DNA of 64,000 bases from Palsa-461 sp036844945 (GCA_036844945.1 DAIUEV010000013.1:1-64000), one strand, 5' to 3'. Shown: positions 33,071 through 42,463, counted from the first letter of the stretch. A program made the numbers and translations. Notes: generated by a model from the letters alone, not told the origin.

Positions 33071-33339
33071 TAAGGCTGGTGCCCAAGGCTTCACTGATCC
33101 TTTGCCGAGGGAGCACAGCACACTGACCGCATTCGTGAGCGCTGCCGACATCAGATGCTCCACGGATAGTGCTAGGGGACAACCCCGGTAGCCAGGCACT
33201 GAAACCGCTCACCAACCACCTCCGGTGGTGCAGTCCCATTCACGAAGTCCCCACGGAGCGGCCCCACCCATACGCGGTGCCGGCGCGACGGTGGCTGACA
33301 TGACGCCGACGGGACCCCGAGGCTGCCGGCCGCCTTCAG

Positions 33340-34485
33340 TCAGTTGGACGGCCTGCTTGTGTGTGAGTGAGGTCGCTCAGGTCGATCAGCTGGGGACAGG
33401 AGAGAGCGAACCTCCGAAGCAATCTGGATGTCCTCTCTTGCGGCCACCACGGCGATTCGGACTGATGAACGGGGGCCCGTCAGCTCGCTGTCGGGGGATC
33501 GAGAGAGGTTCGCCTCCTCGTCGAGTGCGGCACCCAAGAACGCCAGGCCCTGTACTGCTTGGGATCGGATGGTTGGTGAGTTTTCCCCAACTCCTCCAGT
33601 GAACACGAGCAGATCGATTCCGTTCATCGCGCTCGCCATAGACGCAATCCCAGCGCGGAGCTTGTGCACATAGACGGCGAGCGCAAGCTCGGAGCTCCCA
33701 ACACCGTCGGCCGCTCCGTTCAAGACCCTGACCATGTCGGCAGTGCCGGCCAAGGCGAACAGCCCTGATCGATGCTCCAAAGCATCGGAGACGTCGCCGA
33801 TTTCGATGCCGGCATGCTCCACCAGCCAGGTCACCAGGCCAGGATCGACCGTGCCCGACCTGGTGGCCATGACGAGTCCCTCGAGGGGCGTAAAACCCAT
33901 CGTCGTGTCGACCGACCGAGCGTTCACTATGGCGGCGAGCGAAGCACCTGCTCCCAAGTGGCACGTGACGATGCGCAACGCCTCCGCTGGGAGACCAACC
34001 AGTTCAGCGGCTCGCCGGCTGGCGTACTCGTGGCTTAGCCCGTGAAATCCGAAACGCCGAACACCCAGTCGTGTCCGCCAATCTTCCGGCACGGCGTACG
34101 TCGCTGCCTCAGCTGGCATCTGGGTGTGGAAGGCGGTGTCAAAGCAGGCCACGGCAGGAAGGTCTGGTAGGAGCTCGTGCACCAAATCGATTCCGGCGAC
34201 GCACTGTGGCTGGTGGAGAGGCGCAAGGGCAGTGAGATCGCGTATGTGACGGTCGACGGTGTCATCGATGACGACCGATTGGGTGAACCTGGTGCCGCCG
34301 TGGACTACTCGATGCCCGACCGAGTCGGCACGGTGGGACATCTTCAGGATGGCGGCACGCGCCATCGCCAGATCCGCGAGTCCATGTTTGGCTGCAATGT
34401 CCTCAGCCGAGAGCACCGTGTTGTCCTCGTCCAAGAGCCTGAGCTTCAGACTCGATGATCCCGCGTTGACGACGAGCACCCGCAT
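33340..34485 (-). CDS. ackA: Acetate kinase
   Basis: This 381-residue ASKHA-fold enzyme makes ATP and acetate from acetyl phosphate and ADP. Typical segments are LVVNAGSSSLK at the N-terminus, GHRVVHGG, HNxP-type region LAPLHQPQC, RFGFHGLSHEYASRR and CHLGAGASLAAI. The ATG at 34485 gives a standard N-terminus and lies eight bases after the phosphoketolase stop; an ATG at 34506 would overlap it. Coupled to phosphoketolase, it turns acetyl phosphate into ATP, a substrate-level route usable without respiration. Confidence 0.95.
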   Translation of the reverse strand: MRVLVVNAGSSSLKLRLLDEDNTVLSAEDIAAKHGLADLAMARAAILKMSHRADSVGHRVVHGGTRFTQSVVIDDTVDRHIRDLTALAPLHQPQCVAGIDLVHELLPDLPAVACFDTAFHTQMPAEAATYAVPEDWRTRLGVRRFGFHGLSHEYASRRAAELVGLPAEALRIVTCHLGAGASLAAIVNARSVDTTMGFTPLEGLVMATRSGTVDPGLVTWLVEHAGIEIGDVSDALEHRSGLFALAGTADMVRVLNGAADGVGSSELALAVYVHKLRAGIASMASAMNGIDLLVFTGGVGENSPTIRSQAVQGLAFLGAALDEEANLSRSPDSELTGPRSSVRIAVVAAREDIQIASEVRSLLSPADRPERPHSHTSRPSN

Positions 34486-34493
34486 CGATTGTC

Positions 34494-36851
34494 TTACGGG
34501 GTCCAAATCCAGTTGGCGATCGACGGATCGTCCTCGCCGTGCTCTCGGGTGTAGGCCCTTGCATCGATCCTTGCGTCCGCCATCTGCTGGCGAACGTGTG
34601 CGGCTCGCCCTGCGAGCCCCGGCACTCGATCGATGACGTCCATGACCAGATGGAACCGGTCGAGGTCGTTCATGATCACCATGTCGAAGGGGGTGGTGGT
34701 TGTCCCCTCTTCCTTGAAGCCGCGCACGTGAAGGTTGTGGTGATTGGTGTGACGGTAGGCGAGGCGATGGATGAGCCAGGGATAGCCGTGATAGGCGAAG
34801 ACGACCGGCTTGTCGGTTGTGAACAACCCGTCGAACTCCGCCTCCGGGAGGCCGTGCGGATGTTCGGTCACGTGTGACATCCGCATCAGATCAACGACGT
34901 TGACCACCCGAACCCTCAGCTCGGGGAGCAGTTGCCGGATGATCGACGCAGCAGCCAGCACCTCGAGCGTGGGAATGTCGCCCGCACAGCCGAGTACCAC
35001 GTCGGGCTCGTCTCCCCCGTCGCTGCTGGCCCACTCGAATATGCCGATGCCCCGGGTGCAGTGGTCGACGGCCTCCTCCATCGTCAAATAGTTCAGCGCT
35101 GGCTGCTTGCCGGCGACGATGAGGTTCACGTAGTCCCGACTCCGGAGGCAGTGATCGGCCACGGACAAGAGGGTGTTCGCGTCGGGGGGCAGATAGACAC
35201 GAACGATATTCGAGTTCTTGTTGATCAGATGGTCGATAAATCCGGGATCCTGGTGCGAAAAACCATTGTGATCTTGACGCCACACATGGCTCGAAAGGAG
35301 GTAGTTGAGGGACCCGATGGGTCGTCGCCAAGGGATCTCCTTCGACGTCTTGAGCCACTTCGCATGCTGGTTGAGCATCGAGTCGACGATGTGGATGAAC
35401 GCCTCGTAGCAGTTGAACAGACCGTGACGACCGGTCAGGAGATACCCCTCCAGCCAACCCTCGCAGAGATGCTCGCTGAGCACCTCCATCACCCGACCCT
35501 GGGGGGCCAGGAACTCGTCCCCCGGCACCGTCTCGGCCTCCCAGACTCGATTTGTCGATTCGAACACTGCGGAGAGCCGGTTGGAGAGCGTCTCGTCAGG
35601 ACCGACGATCCGAAAGGTCGCGGGATTCGCCTTGATGACGTCCCGGAGGAAAGTTCCGAGCACCCGGGTTGGCTCGACAGATTCCACTCCCGGACGCTCG
35701 ACTTCGACGGCGTATCGCCTGAAGTCGGGCAGATCCAGCTCCCTCAACAGCAGGCCCCCGTTGGCATGTGGATTCGCGCTCATACGGCGCTCCCCGCTGG
35801 GCGCTGCGGCACGCAACTCGCCCCGTAGGCGACCTGACTCGTCGAAGAGCTCTTGGGGGCGGTAGCTCTGCAGCCATTCCTCGAGGATCTCGAGGTGCTC
35901 GGGATTGGTACGGACGTCACTGACGGGTACCTGGTGAGCGCGAAACGTCCCCTCGATTGGGACCCCGTCGACCACTTTGGGGCATGTCCAACCTTTTGGC
36001 GTGCGGAGCACGATCATTGGCCACGCCGGCCGGGACGTGGTTCCCTCATGGCGGGCCGCCGCCTGGATCCCGGCGATGTCGTCCAACGCGTCGTCGAGCG
36101 CCGCCGCCAACTGCTGATGGACCTCAACGGGATCGTCACCCTCGACGAAGAGCGGGCGATGCCCGTATCCCGTAAGCAAGCTGGACAGCTCATCGTTACC
36201 GATCCGGGCCAAAATGGTCGGGTTCGCGATCTTGTAGCCGTTGAGATGCAAGATCGGTAGCACGGCACCGTCACCCACTGGATCCAGGAACTTGTTGGAG
36301 TGCCAGCTGGCTGCCAACGGGCCGGTCTCTGCCTCTCCGTCGCCGATGACGCAGGCAACGATGAGATCGGGATTGTCGAGCGCGGCGCCGTAGGCGTGGA
36401 CCAACGAATAGCCGAGCTCGCCTCCCTCATGGATCGATCCGGGCGTTTGCGGTGCCACATGACTTGGTATCCCACCGGGAAACGAGAACTGAAGGAAGAG
36501 CCTCTTGAGGCCCTTCAGGTCCTCGCTGACGTGTGGGTACACCTCCGAATAGGTCCCTTCCAGGTAGGCATTCGCCACGATGCCGGGGCCCCCGTGTCCC
36601 GGCCCGATCACGTACATCAGGTTGAGACCACGAGCCTTTATGACCCGGTTGAGGTGGGCGTAGATGAGATTGAGCCCTGGAGTGGTACCGAAGTGGCCGA
36701 GAAGCCGGGGCTTGATGTGTTCGGGTCGGAGGGGCTCGGCGAGGAGCGGGTTGTCCATCAAGTAGATCTGGCCGACTGAGCAGTAATTTGCGGCACGCCA
36801 ATAGGCATCAAGCGTCCGGAGTTCATCGTCGTCCAGCGGTCGAGAAGTCAT
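34494..36851 (-). CDS. xfp: Xylulose-5-phosphate/fructose-6-phosphate phosphoketolase
   Basis: This 785-residue thiamine-diphosphate enzyme cleaves xylulose 5-phosphate (and often fructose 6-phosphate) with phosphate to acetyl phosphate plus glyceraldehyde 3-phosphate or erythrose 4-phosphate. The ThDP and substrate segments are clear: YVIGPGHGGPG, GGELGYSLVHAYGAALD, GDGEAETGPLAASWHSNKF, ILHLNGYKIANPT and later IVGPDETLSNRL and SHQDPGF. Length is normal. The ATG at 36851 is taken, three codons after another ATG. It is followed directly by ackA, forming a two-gene unit typical of actinobacterial dormancy-type islands. Confidence 0.95.
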   Translation of the reverse strand: MTSRPLDDDELRTLDAYWRAANYCSVGQIYLMDNPLLAEPLRPEHIKPRLLGHFGTTPGLNLIYAHLNRVIKARGLNLMYVIGPGHGGPGIVANAYLEGTYSEVYPHVSEDLKGLKRLFLQFSFPGGIPSHVAPQTPGSIHEGGELGYSLVHAYGAALDNPDLIVACVIGDGEAETGPLAASWHSNKFLDPVGDGAVLPILHLNGYKIANPTILARIGNDELSSLLTGYGHRPLFVEGDDPVEVHQQLAAALDDALDDIAGIQAAARHEGTTSRPAWPMIVLRTPKGWTCPKVVDGVPIEGTFRAHQVPVSDVRTNPEHLEILEEWLQSYRPQELFDESGRLRGELRAAAPSGERRMSANPHANGGLLLRELDLPDFRRYAVEVERPGVESVEPTRVLGTFLRDVIKANPATFRIVGPDETLSNRLSAVFESTNRVWEAETVPGDEFLAPQGRVMEVLSEHLCEGWLEGYLLTGRHGLFNCYEAFIHIVDSMLNQHAKWLKTSKEIPWRRPIGSLNYLLSSHVWRQDHNGFSHQDPGFIDHLINKNSNIVRVYLPPDANTLLSVADHCLRSRDYVNLIVAGKQPALNYLTMEEAVDHCTRGIGIFEWASSDGGDEPDVVLGCAGDIPTLEVLAAASIIRQLLPELRVRVVNVVDLMRMSHVTEHPHGLPEAEFDGLFTTDKPVVFAYHGYPWLIHRLAYRHTNHHNLHVRGFKEEGTTTTPFDMVIMNDLDRFHLVMDVIDRVPGLAGRAAHVRQQMADARIDARAYTREHGEDDPSIANWIWTP

Positions 36852-36996
36852 TTGAAACACGAGCGTCTCAGCGGTAAGTCTCCTTGTGGCTCTGCCTTCT
36901 CCCTAGCATGCAGCGGCTCGGGGACCGATTCCAGGTCGCCGGTGCAAATGAGTGTTTTGGATCGGCTCCGTCACACCTGAGGGCGACGTCAGATCT

Positions 36997-38703
36997 TCAC
37001 TGTCCGCACGTTCCGGCTGTGACCGTCACGGTCACCACTCGAGCCCCCCGGGCATTCTGGATTTGAAGGATCGAGGCGCCCGGCTTCGAGATCACCGATC
37101 CGCCCGAGACTCGAGTGCAATATCCACTGGGATAGTGAATCTGGACCGGCACGAAGATGAGCGTGGGAGCGTGGACCGTCCGCTCGGGTACGTACTGAAG
37201 TTTGAACGCGCCGGTCGTCGGATTCGACATCATCGACCTCGGTCTCCCTGCGATCGCCTGGGGGTAGGCACGCGAGAGCACCCGAGCCGTTGAGCGAAGC
37301 GTGCCCTTCGCAGTGACCAACGCTTCGGCCGCGCTGCCTGTCGGATCTCGGTAGAACTTCCACGACCAGTACGCCCAACCGACCAAGAATCGGTCTTCGT
37401 CGCCCGTAAGGCTACGAAGAAGTGCAGAACTCGACGTGGCGCCGAACTCGCTCACAAACCACGCGGGGCCGCCGGGTTGACTCGTTGAGCCGAGGTCGCG
37501 CCGATCCTCAGAACGTGTCGTGAGTGAACGCGTCTCTTGTGACGCGCACGCGGCAATGTCTGTGGGGTTACCGGTCTTTCCGCTCCGGTAGCTGCAGTAG
37601 ATGTGCACGTTGAAGACGAGGTTGGGAAAGTTCATTGGTCCCACGAAGTTCGTCCGGCCACGGCGGCCGAAGATGTCCGGCTCGTAGAAGACCACGTGCG
37701 TAGGGTCCGCAGCCAGGATCTGCGGGAGAACCCCCATCGCCGGATCGTCGAATGGACACGTAATCGGCGGTGCCCCGTGCGAGGGTTGGCCGATGAGGGC
37801 GGTGCCCGTGTAGAAGCACTCCAGCTGGGCGTCGAACTGCTCGTCAACGCCTGAGACCAGGGAGACCGAGAAGGGCTCGTTGAACGGGTCATAGCCGACG
37901 ACCCATGGATCACTTCGGAAGAACGACGCGACCTCGGCCCAGACCCGGTCGTACTCGCCCTGCAGATTGCCCACAACGTCGTTGTTCCAGAAGTGCGCGT
38001 AGGCGACGTCCGCCGCCGCGGTGGCGTAGTTGGAAGACCAGCGACCGGGCGGTTCGGTATTCGGAAGACTGTTCGTGCACACCGCCCAGTTTGGCGCTCC
38101 CTCACCATCGAACATCTCGTTGTAGACGTCCTGATGCATATCGAGGAGAGAGAAGATGTGATAGCGCCCAAGGAGATCGACGGTCTGCTTGAGCTTCGTA
38201 AGGTAACTGAGAACTACGGCCGGGTTGAACTGCCCCGGGTCGCCCGGAGCACCCGGAGCGCAGATCGCCGGGTCATTCGCCGGAGCAGTCCCCGGCTCGA
38301 GTCCCTTCCACGTCATGCCCAATCGCACGACGTTGAAGCCGAGCCTGGCCATGAGAGATGCGTCAGCAGCCGTGAAATTCCAGGGCTTGCCTGGGGCCGG
38401 ATAGAGCTCATACGGAGGCCGCTTGTAGACCGCGTTCACTCCATGGAGAAATACAACGCGACCTTCTTGGTCATAGAGGTACGGACCGCTTAGCGAGCGA
38501 ATGGGACCGCCGACGAACTGACCGGCGTCACTCGATGGGACCTGCAACGGTGACGACATGGATGGCAAAGCCCCCGAGTGGACCGGGCCATTACAGCCGG
38601 TCAAGACCATGGCCACCACGACGACGATCGAGGCGAAGGAGATTGAGCGCCCCGCCCGGCTGGGTCGACCCCGATCAACAGGTTGGAGGACGTGGTTGCT
38701 CAT
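36997..38703 (-). CDS. Secreted GH5-type glycosidase (endoglycoceramidase-like lipoprotein)
   Basis: This 568-residue protein has a signal segment of about 17 hydrophobic residues ending in the lipobox LTGC (C37), so it should be a lipoprotein anchored outside the cell. The glycoside hydrolase 5 fold follows: GVNAVYKRPPYE, LGFNVVRLGMTWKGLEPG, LLDMHQDVYNE, the acid/base glutamate in YDPFNEP (E276) and the nucleophile in FVSEFGA (E419). The HQDVY and GLEPG segments are those of endoglycoceramidase-type GH5 enzymes, which act on glycolipid head groups or related oligosaccharides. The ATG at 38703 is preferred, without a clear ribosome site. The 145 bases between it and xfp hold no gene. Confidence 0.8.
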   Translation of the reverse strand: MSNHVLQPVDRGRPSRAGRSISFASIVVVVAMVLTGCNGPVHSGALPSMSSPLQVPSSDAGQFVGGPIRSLSGPYLYDQEGRVVFLHGVNAVYKRPPYELYPAPGKPWNFTAADASLMARLGFNVVRLGMTWKGLEPGTAPANDPAICAPGAPGDPGQFNPAVVLSYLTKLKQTVDLLGRYHIFSLLDMHQDVYNEMFDGEGAPNWAVCTNSLPNTEPPGRWSSNYATAAADVAYAHFWNNDVVGNLQGEYDRVWAEVASFFRSDPWVVGYDPFNEPFSVSLVSGVDEQFDAQLECFYTGTALIGQPSHGAPPITCPFDDPAMGVLPQILAADPTHVVFYEPDIFGRRGRTNFVGPMNFPNLVFNVHIYCSYRSGKTGNPTDIAACASQETRSLTTRSEDRRDLGSTSQPGGPAWFVSEFGATSSSALLRSLTGDEDRFLVGWAYWSWKFYRDPTGSAAEALVTAKGTLRSTARVLSRAYPQAIAGRPRSMMSNPTTGAFKLQYVPERTVHAPTLIFVPVQIHYPSGYCTRVSGGSVISKPGASILQIQNARGARVVTVTVTAGTCGQ

Positions 38704-38886
38704 CGTGGAGGATCTCGTCTCACGTGGTGCGAGAACCGCGAAGAGGAAACGGGCCACCGACATCGGGCAGGGAGGCCGCGCGAAAGCTTCGGGAGATGTG
38801 GGGCAAGTGGTGGCGCCGCGCCCCCACCGACGAGTCACGGGGGCCGCCATGGGTCTCTCGCACCGCGACAGCAAGCAATTTCTGAG

Positions 38887-38959
38887 AGCGGACGACGGGA
38901 CTCGAACCCGCGACCCTCACCATGGCAAGGTGATGCTCTACCAACTGAGCCACGTCCGC
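38887..38959 (-). tRNA. tRNA-Gly (anticodon GCC)
   Basis: The minus strand folds into a full cloverleaf: acceptor GCGGACG paired with CGTCCGC, D-stem GCTC/GAGC, anticodon stem TCACC/GGTGA around TTGCCAT (anticodon GCC), T-arm GCGGG-TTCGAGT-CCCGT, and discriminator U as usual for glycine. The CCA end is not encoded. It lies 37 bases downstream of the dUTPase gene's end, and is 184 bases upstream of the GH5 gene. Confidence 0.95.
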
Positions 38960-38996
38960 AGCGTTCCCAAGGATACCCCGCGAGGGCGTGCGCGCT

Positions 38997-39425
38997 TCAA
39001 CGCCCCGAGTGGCCGAACCCGCCGTCGCCCCGCTCGGACTCGGGGAGTCCGTCCCTCTCGACCGGCACGAATCCGACCTGCGCCACCTGCATCACGACCA
39101 GCTGGGCGATCCGGTCACCCCGCTTGATCTCGTAGTCCTCGTCGGGGTCGGTGTTCACCAGGAGCACCGAGAGCTCTCCGCGATAGCCCGGGTCGACCAG
39201 CCCGGGAGTGTTCAGGCAGGTCACCCCGTGTCGCATGGCGAGCCCGCTCCTCGGGAGGACGAACCCGCCGTAGCCGTCGGGCAACGCCAGCACGATCCCG
39301 GTTGGGACGAGCACCCTTCCGCCCGCGGCGGCGAGGTGTGCGTCCTCCCGTGCGTACAGATCGGCCCCGGCGTCACCCGGGTGCGCGTAGCGGGGCGCGG
39401 GGAGGTCCGGGTCGAGCTGGTGCAT
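38997..39425 (-). CDS. dut: dUTP diphosphatase (dUTPase)
   Basis: This trimeric dUTPase of about 142 residues hydrolyses dUTP to dUMP. Family motifs appear in order: AGADLYA (I), PRSGLAMRHG (II), GLVDPGYRGELSVLLVN (III), RIAQLVVM (IV) and the C-terminal GFGHSGR (V). The ATG at 39425 has AGAGG five bases upstream; a GTG at 39440 would add five residues without a ribosome site. It is divergent from oligoribonuclease. Confidence 0.9.
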   Translation of the reverse strand: MHQLDPDLPAPRYAHPGDAGADLYAREDAHLAAAGGRVLVPTGIVLALPDGYGGFVLPRSGLAMRHGVTCLNTPGLVDPGYRGELSVLLVNTDPDEDYEIKRGDRIAQLVVMQVAQVGFVPVERDGLPESERGDGGFGHSGR

Positions 39426-39492
39426 GGGGACCTCTATCACCGGGGCGAGAGGCTACCCAGAGTGGACTCGACCCACCGTTAGCATCTCCTCG

Positions 39493-40089
39493 GTGCTGGC
39501 CTGGATGGACCTCGAGATGACGGGACTCGAGCCGGCCCGCGACGTGATCGTCGAGATCGCCGTCCTGATCACCGACGACGGACTCGACATCGTGGCCGAG
39601 GGGCCTGACCTGGTGGTGCAAGCGCCACTCGAACCGCTCGAGGCGATGGAGGACATCGTGCGCCAAATGCACACGAAGTCCGGTCTCCTCGACGCCATCC
39701 GGGCGTCGAAGGTGTCGCTCGCCGATGCCGGGGCACAGGTCCTCGCCTTCCTGCAGCACCACATCCCCGAACCCCGGAGCGTCCCGCTCGCCGGGAACTC
39801 GATCGGTACGGACCGCCGTTTCCTCGCCGCCCACCTGCCGGAGATCGAGAACTGGCTCCACTATCGGTCCGTCGACGTCTCGACGGTGAAGGAGCTGTGC
39901 CGGCGGTGGTACCCGGCTGCCTACGCAGGCGCGCCGGGCAAGCAGACCAGCCACCGGGCGATGGACGACATCAAGGAGAGCATTGCCGAGCTCGCCTACT
40001 ACCGAGAGGCGATCTTCCGGGCGGTGGACTCCCCCGTTCGCGGGTCCGGGGCCCCGGATCTGCGCACGGAGGCGTCGGGCACCGCCTGA
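39493..40089 (+). CDS. orn: Oligoribonuclease (DEDDh 3'-5' exonuclease)
   Basis: This 198-residue enzyme degrades short RNA oligonucleotides and pGpG from cyclic-di-GMP turnover. The DEDDh residues are in WMDLEMTGL (D, E), GNSIGTDRRFL (D) and SHRAMDDIKES (H, D). The GTG at 39493 gives the standard N-terminus VLAWMDLEMTG. Length is slightly above average because of a C-terminal tail. It is often essential in actinobacteria. Confidence 0.95.
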   Translation: MLAWMDLEMTGLEPARDVIVEIAVLITDDGLDIVAEGPDLVVQAPLEPLEAMEDIVRQMHTKSGLLDAIRASKVSLADAGAQVLAFLQHHIPEPRSVPLAGNSIGTDRRFLAAHLPEIENWLHYRSVDVSTVKELCRRWYPAAYAGAPGKQTSHRAMDDIKESIAELAYYREAIFRAVDSPVRGSGAPDLRTEASGTA

Positions 40090-40168
40090 AGGCAAGCCGT
40101 TCGGGTGGGCCGGGACGGCCGCGCACGCTCCCGCCTACCCCTGCTGCCTCACCGAGACCGACGAGCGT

Positions 40169-40711
40169 TCAACCGGCCGAGAGCAGCGAGTTGAACATCG
40201 CGTTGGCGCTCTTCTTGAGCGGGCCCTTCGAGGATGGTGGTCCGATCACCGCGGCGAACGCGCCGTTCCCGGTCTCCGAGTTCTGGTATTCGACCGCGGC
40301 TCCGCTCAGGTGCAGGCCGCCCGCAGTCCCCGAGAAGGTGAGCTGGCTCGCCTGGTCGAAGTTGGCGGCTCCGGTCGAGATCGGCTGCGGGGTGCTGTAG
40401 CGCAGGTGCTTCAGCCCGGCTCCCTGGGCGAACTGGGTGATGTGGATCTTGAGCGCCTGGCTCACGGTTGCGGTCACCGTTCCGGTGGCGAGCACCGAGA
40501 ACGCTCCCGCGGGCTTGCGATGGATGATCGTGGCGGTGTTCGCGGTGGTCGTCTGCACCGACCATCCCGGCGCGACGGTGACCGACACGCCGCTTGCCAG
40601 CTGGACGACCCGTGCGGCCCCCGAGGCCGGGAGAGCCAGGAGCCCACTGCCGCCCACCCCGGCCGCCACGGCGACGGCCAGGGACGCGATGATGCGCCGA
40701 CCAGAAGACAT
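40169..40711 (-). CDS. Secreted protein of unknown function
   Basis: This 180-residue protein has an N-terminal signal peptide (MSSGRRII then a hydrophobic stretch to about residue 31, with cleavage likely after ASGAA), then a beta-rich soluble region: GVSVTVAPGWSVQ, TATIIHRKPAGAFSVLATGTV, and a C-terminal segment EYQNSETGNGAFAAVIGP. The pattern (a lipid or metabolite-binding-like small secreted protein resembling DUF-type PsbP/MPT-like folds) is not one I can name. It stands alone, convergent with oligoribonuclease and upstream of the peroxiredoxin's end. Confidence 0.75.
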   Translation of the reverse strand: MSSGRRIIASLAVAVAAGVGGSGLLALPASGAARVVQLASGVSVTVAPGWSVQTTTANTATIIHRKPAGAFSVLATGTVTATVSQALKIHITQFAQGAGLKHLRYSTPQPISTGAANFDQASQLTFSGTAGGLHLSGAAVEYQNSETGNGAFAAVIGPPSSKGPLKKSANAMFNSLLSAG

Positions 40712-40832
40712 GCTCCACCCTCACCTTTCGTCAACCGACCCTCAGCGGTGACGCCGGGACGGTAGCCGAAAGGAAGGGCGCGCGAGCTCGGGGGGCTCGT
40801 GTTGCGATGCTCGGTGGGCCGAAGCCCGCCGC

Positions 40833-41468
40833 TCAGCGGTTGGGCTGCGGCGTGACCCGGAGGTACGGCTTGAGTGCCTTGAACCCCTTCGGGAACTTGG
40901 TCTTGGCGTCCTCGTCGGACACCGCAGGAACGATGATCACGTCGTCACCGTCGGTCCAGTTCACCGGCGTGGCCACCTGGTATCCGGCGGTCAGCTGGAG
41001 CGAGTCGAGGACCCGGATGACCTCGTTGACGTTGCGCCCGGTCGAGGCCGGGTAGGTCAGGGTCAGCTTCACCTTCTTGTCCGGCCCGATGATGAACACC
41101 GAACGGACCGTCATCGTGTCGCTGGCGTTGGGGTGGATCATGTCGTAGAGGTCGGCCACCCGCCGGTCCTCGTCGCCGATCAAGGGGAAGTTGAGGGCCG
41201 AGCCCTGGGTCTCCTTGATGTCGCCGGCCCAGCCCTTGTGGGACTCGACGCCGTCGACCGACAGGCCGATCAGCTTGGCGTTGCGCTTGTCGAACTCACC
41301 CTTCGCCTTGGCGAAGGCCCCGAGCTCGGTCGTGCAGACCGGGGTGAAGTCCTTCGGGTGGGAGAAGAGGATCCCCCAGCTGTCGCCCAGCCACTCGTGG
41401 AAGTTGATGGTCCCCTCGGTGGTGTCGGCCGTGAAGTCGGGGGCGGTGTCGCCCAGTCGGATTGCCAT
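40833..41468 (-). CDS. 1-Cys peroxiredoxin (Prx6 type)
   Basis: This 211-residue enzyme reduces peroxides. The peroxidatic cysteine is C45 in DFTPVCTTELG. The long C-terminal region (YPASTGRNVNEVIRVLDSLQL, VATPVNWTDGDDVIIVPAVS) and the length are those of the Prx6 1-Cys subfamily, which regenerates with thiols from partners rather than with a resolving cysteine. It is single-gene, divergent from the crotonase gene, with the two starts 185 bases apart. Confidence 0.95.
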   Translation of the reverse strand: MAIRLGDTAPDFTADTTEGTINFHEWLGDSWGILFSHPKDFTPVCTTELGAFAKAKGEFDKRNAKLIGLSVDGVESHKGWAGDIKETQGSALNFPLIGDEDRRVADLYDMIHPNASDTMTVRSVFIIGPDKKVKLTLTYPASTGRNVNEVIRVLDSLQLTAGYQVATPVNWTDGDDVIIVPAVSDEDAKTKFPKGFKALKPYLRVTPQPNR

Positions 41469-41653
41469 GTCGGTACGGTCCTCCTGTTCCCTGGCCGGGG
41501 GTCGTCAGTTTCCCCTCGTGCCGGACCCTTCGTCGTGGCCACCTTATCGGTGGGAGGCCAAATAGTCGACTCAGCTGGTCAAGATTCGGCAACGCCGCCG
41601 GCCACCGGCTCATTCCCGATCGGCCCGGCCGGCCATGCCAAAATCGCCCCACT

Positions 41654-42463
41654 GTGTCCCCCGCTGCCGACCGCCCGACCGCGCCCGGGGGCCGGGCGGG
41701 GACGGTCGGAGTCGAGCGCCGGGGCCCGGTGACCATCGTCACGATCGACCGCCCGGAGGTCCGTAACGCGGTCGACAGCGTGACGGCCGACGCCCTCCGC
41801 GAGGCGTTCGAGGCCTTCGATGCCGACCCCGAGGCGTCCGTCGGCATCCTGACCGGCGCCGGAGGGACCTTCTGCGCCGGCGCCGACCTCAAGGCCGTCG
41901 CCGCCGGCGACCGGCGCCCGGTCCACGACGTCGGCCCAGGCCCCATGGGTCCCACCCGGCTGACCCTGTCGAAGCCGGTGATCGCGGCGGTGGAGGGCCA
42001 CGCGGTCGCCGGCGGCCTGGAGCTGGCCATCTGGTGCGACCTGCGGGTGGCGGCCGAGGACGCGGTATTCGGGGTCTTCTGCCGGCGTTTCGGGGTGCCG
42101 CTGGTGGACCTCGGGACCGTGCGGCTCCCCCGGCTGATCGGCGCGAGCCGGGCGATGGACATGATCCTCACCGGTCGGGCCGTGTCCGGCCCCGAGGCGG
42201 TGGCGATGGGCTTGGCCAACCGCCTCTGCCCGCCCACCCGGGCCCTCGAGACGGCCGTCGAGCTCGCCGAGCAGCTGGCCGCGCTCCCCCAGGGTTGCAT
42301 GCGCAGCGACCGGCGCTCGGCGATCGAGCAGTGGGGGCTCTCGGAGGAGGACGCCGCGGTGGTCGAGGCCCGGCTGGGCCGAGAGGTGCTGAGCAGCGGC
42401 GAGTCGATGGCCGGGGCACAACGATTCTCGTCGGGCGAGGGCCGCGGCGGGGCCGCCCTGTGA
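41654..42463 (+). CDS. Crotonase/enoyl-CoA hydratase family protein, atypical active site
   Basis: This 269-residue protein has the crotonase fold: oxyanion segment GAGGTFCAGADLKAV (near 70-84) and HAVAGGLELAIWCDLRVAAED. The first catalytic glutamate (rat hydratase Glu144) is kept in GGLELAIWCD. By alignment, the position of Glu164 is a cysteine in FGVFCRRFGVPLVD, so simple 2-enoyl-CoA hydration is doubtful. The CRRFGVPL version recurs in a subfamily of actinobacterial crotonases of unclear activity. The GTG at 41654 is taken; the longer upstream frame looks non-coding. Its stop overlaps the HAD gene start (GTGA). Confidence 0.85.
   Translation: MSPAADRPTAPGGRAGTVGVERRGPVTIVTIDRPEVRNAVDSVTADALREAFEAFDADPEASVGILTGAGGTFCAGADLKAVAAGDRRPVHDVGPGPMGPTRLTLSKPVIAAVEGHAVAGGLELAIWCDLRVAAEDAVFGVFCRRFGVPLVDLGTVRLPRLIGASRAMDMILTGRAVSGPEAVAMGLANRLCPPTRALETAVELAEQLAALPQGCMRSDRRSAIEQWGLSEEDAAVVEARLGREVLSSGESMAGAQRFSSGEGRGGAAL

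Noticed and set aside
41462..41653. N-terminal extension of the crotonase from the earliest in-frame start
   Set aside because: The added 64 residues look non-coding and would overlap the peroxiredoxin start region; the GTG at 41654 gives the normal N-terminus.
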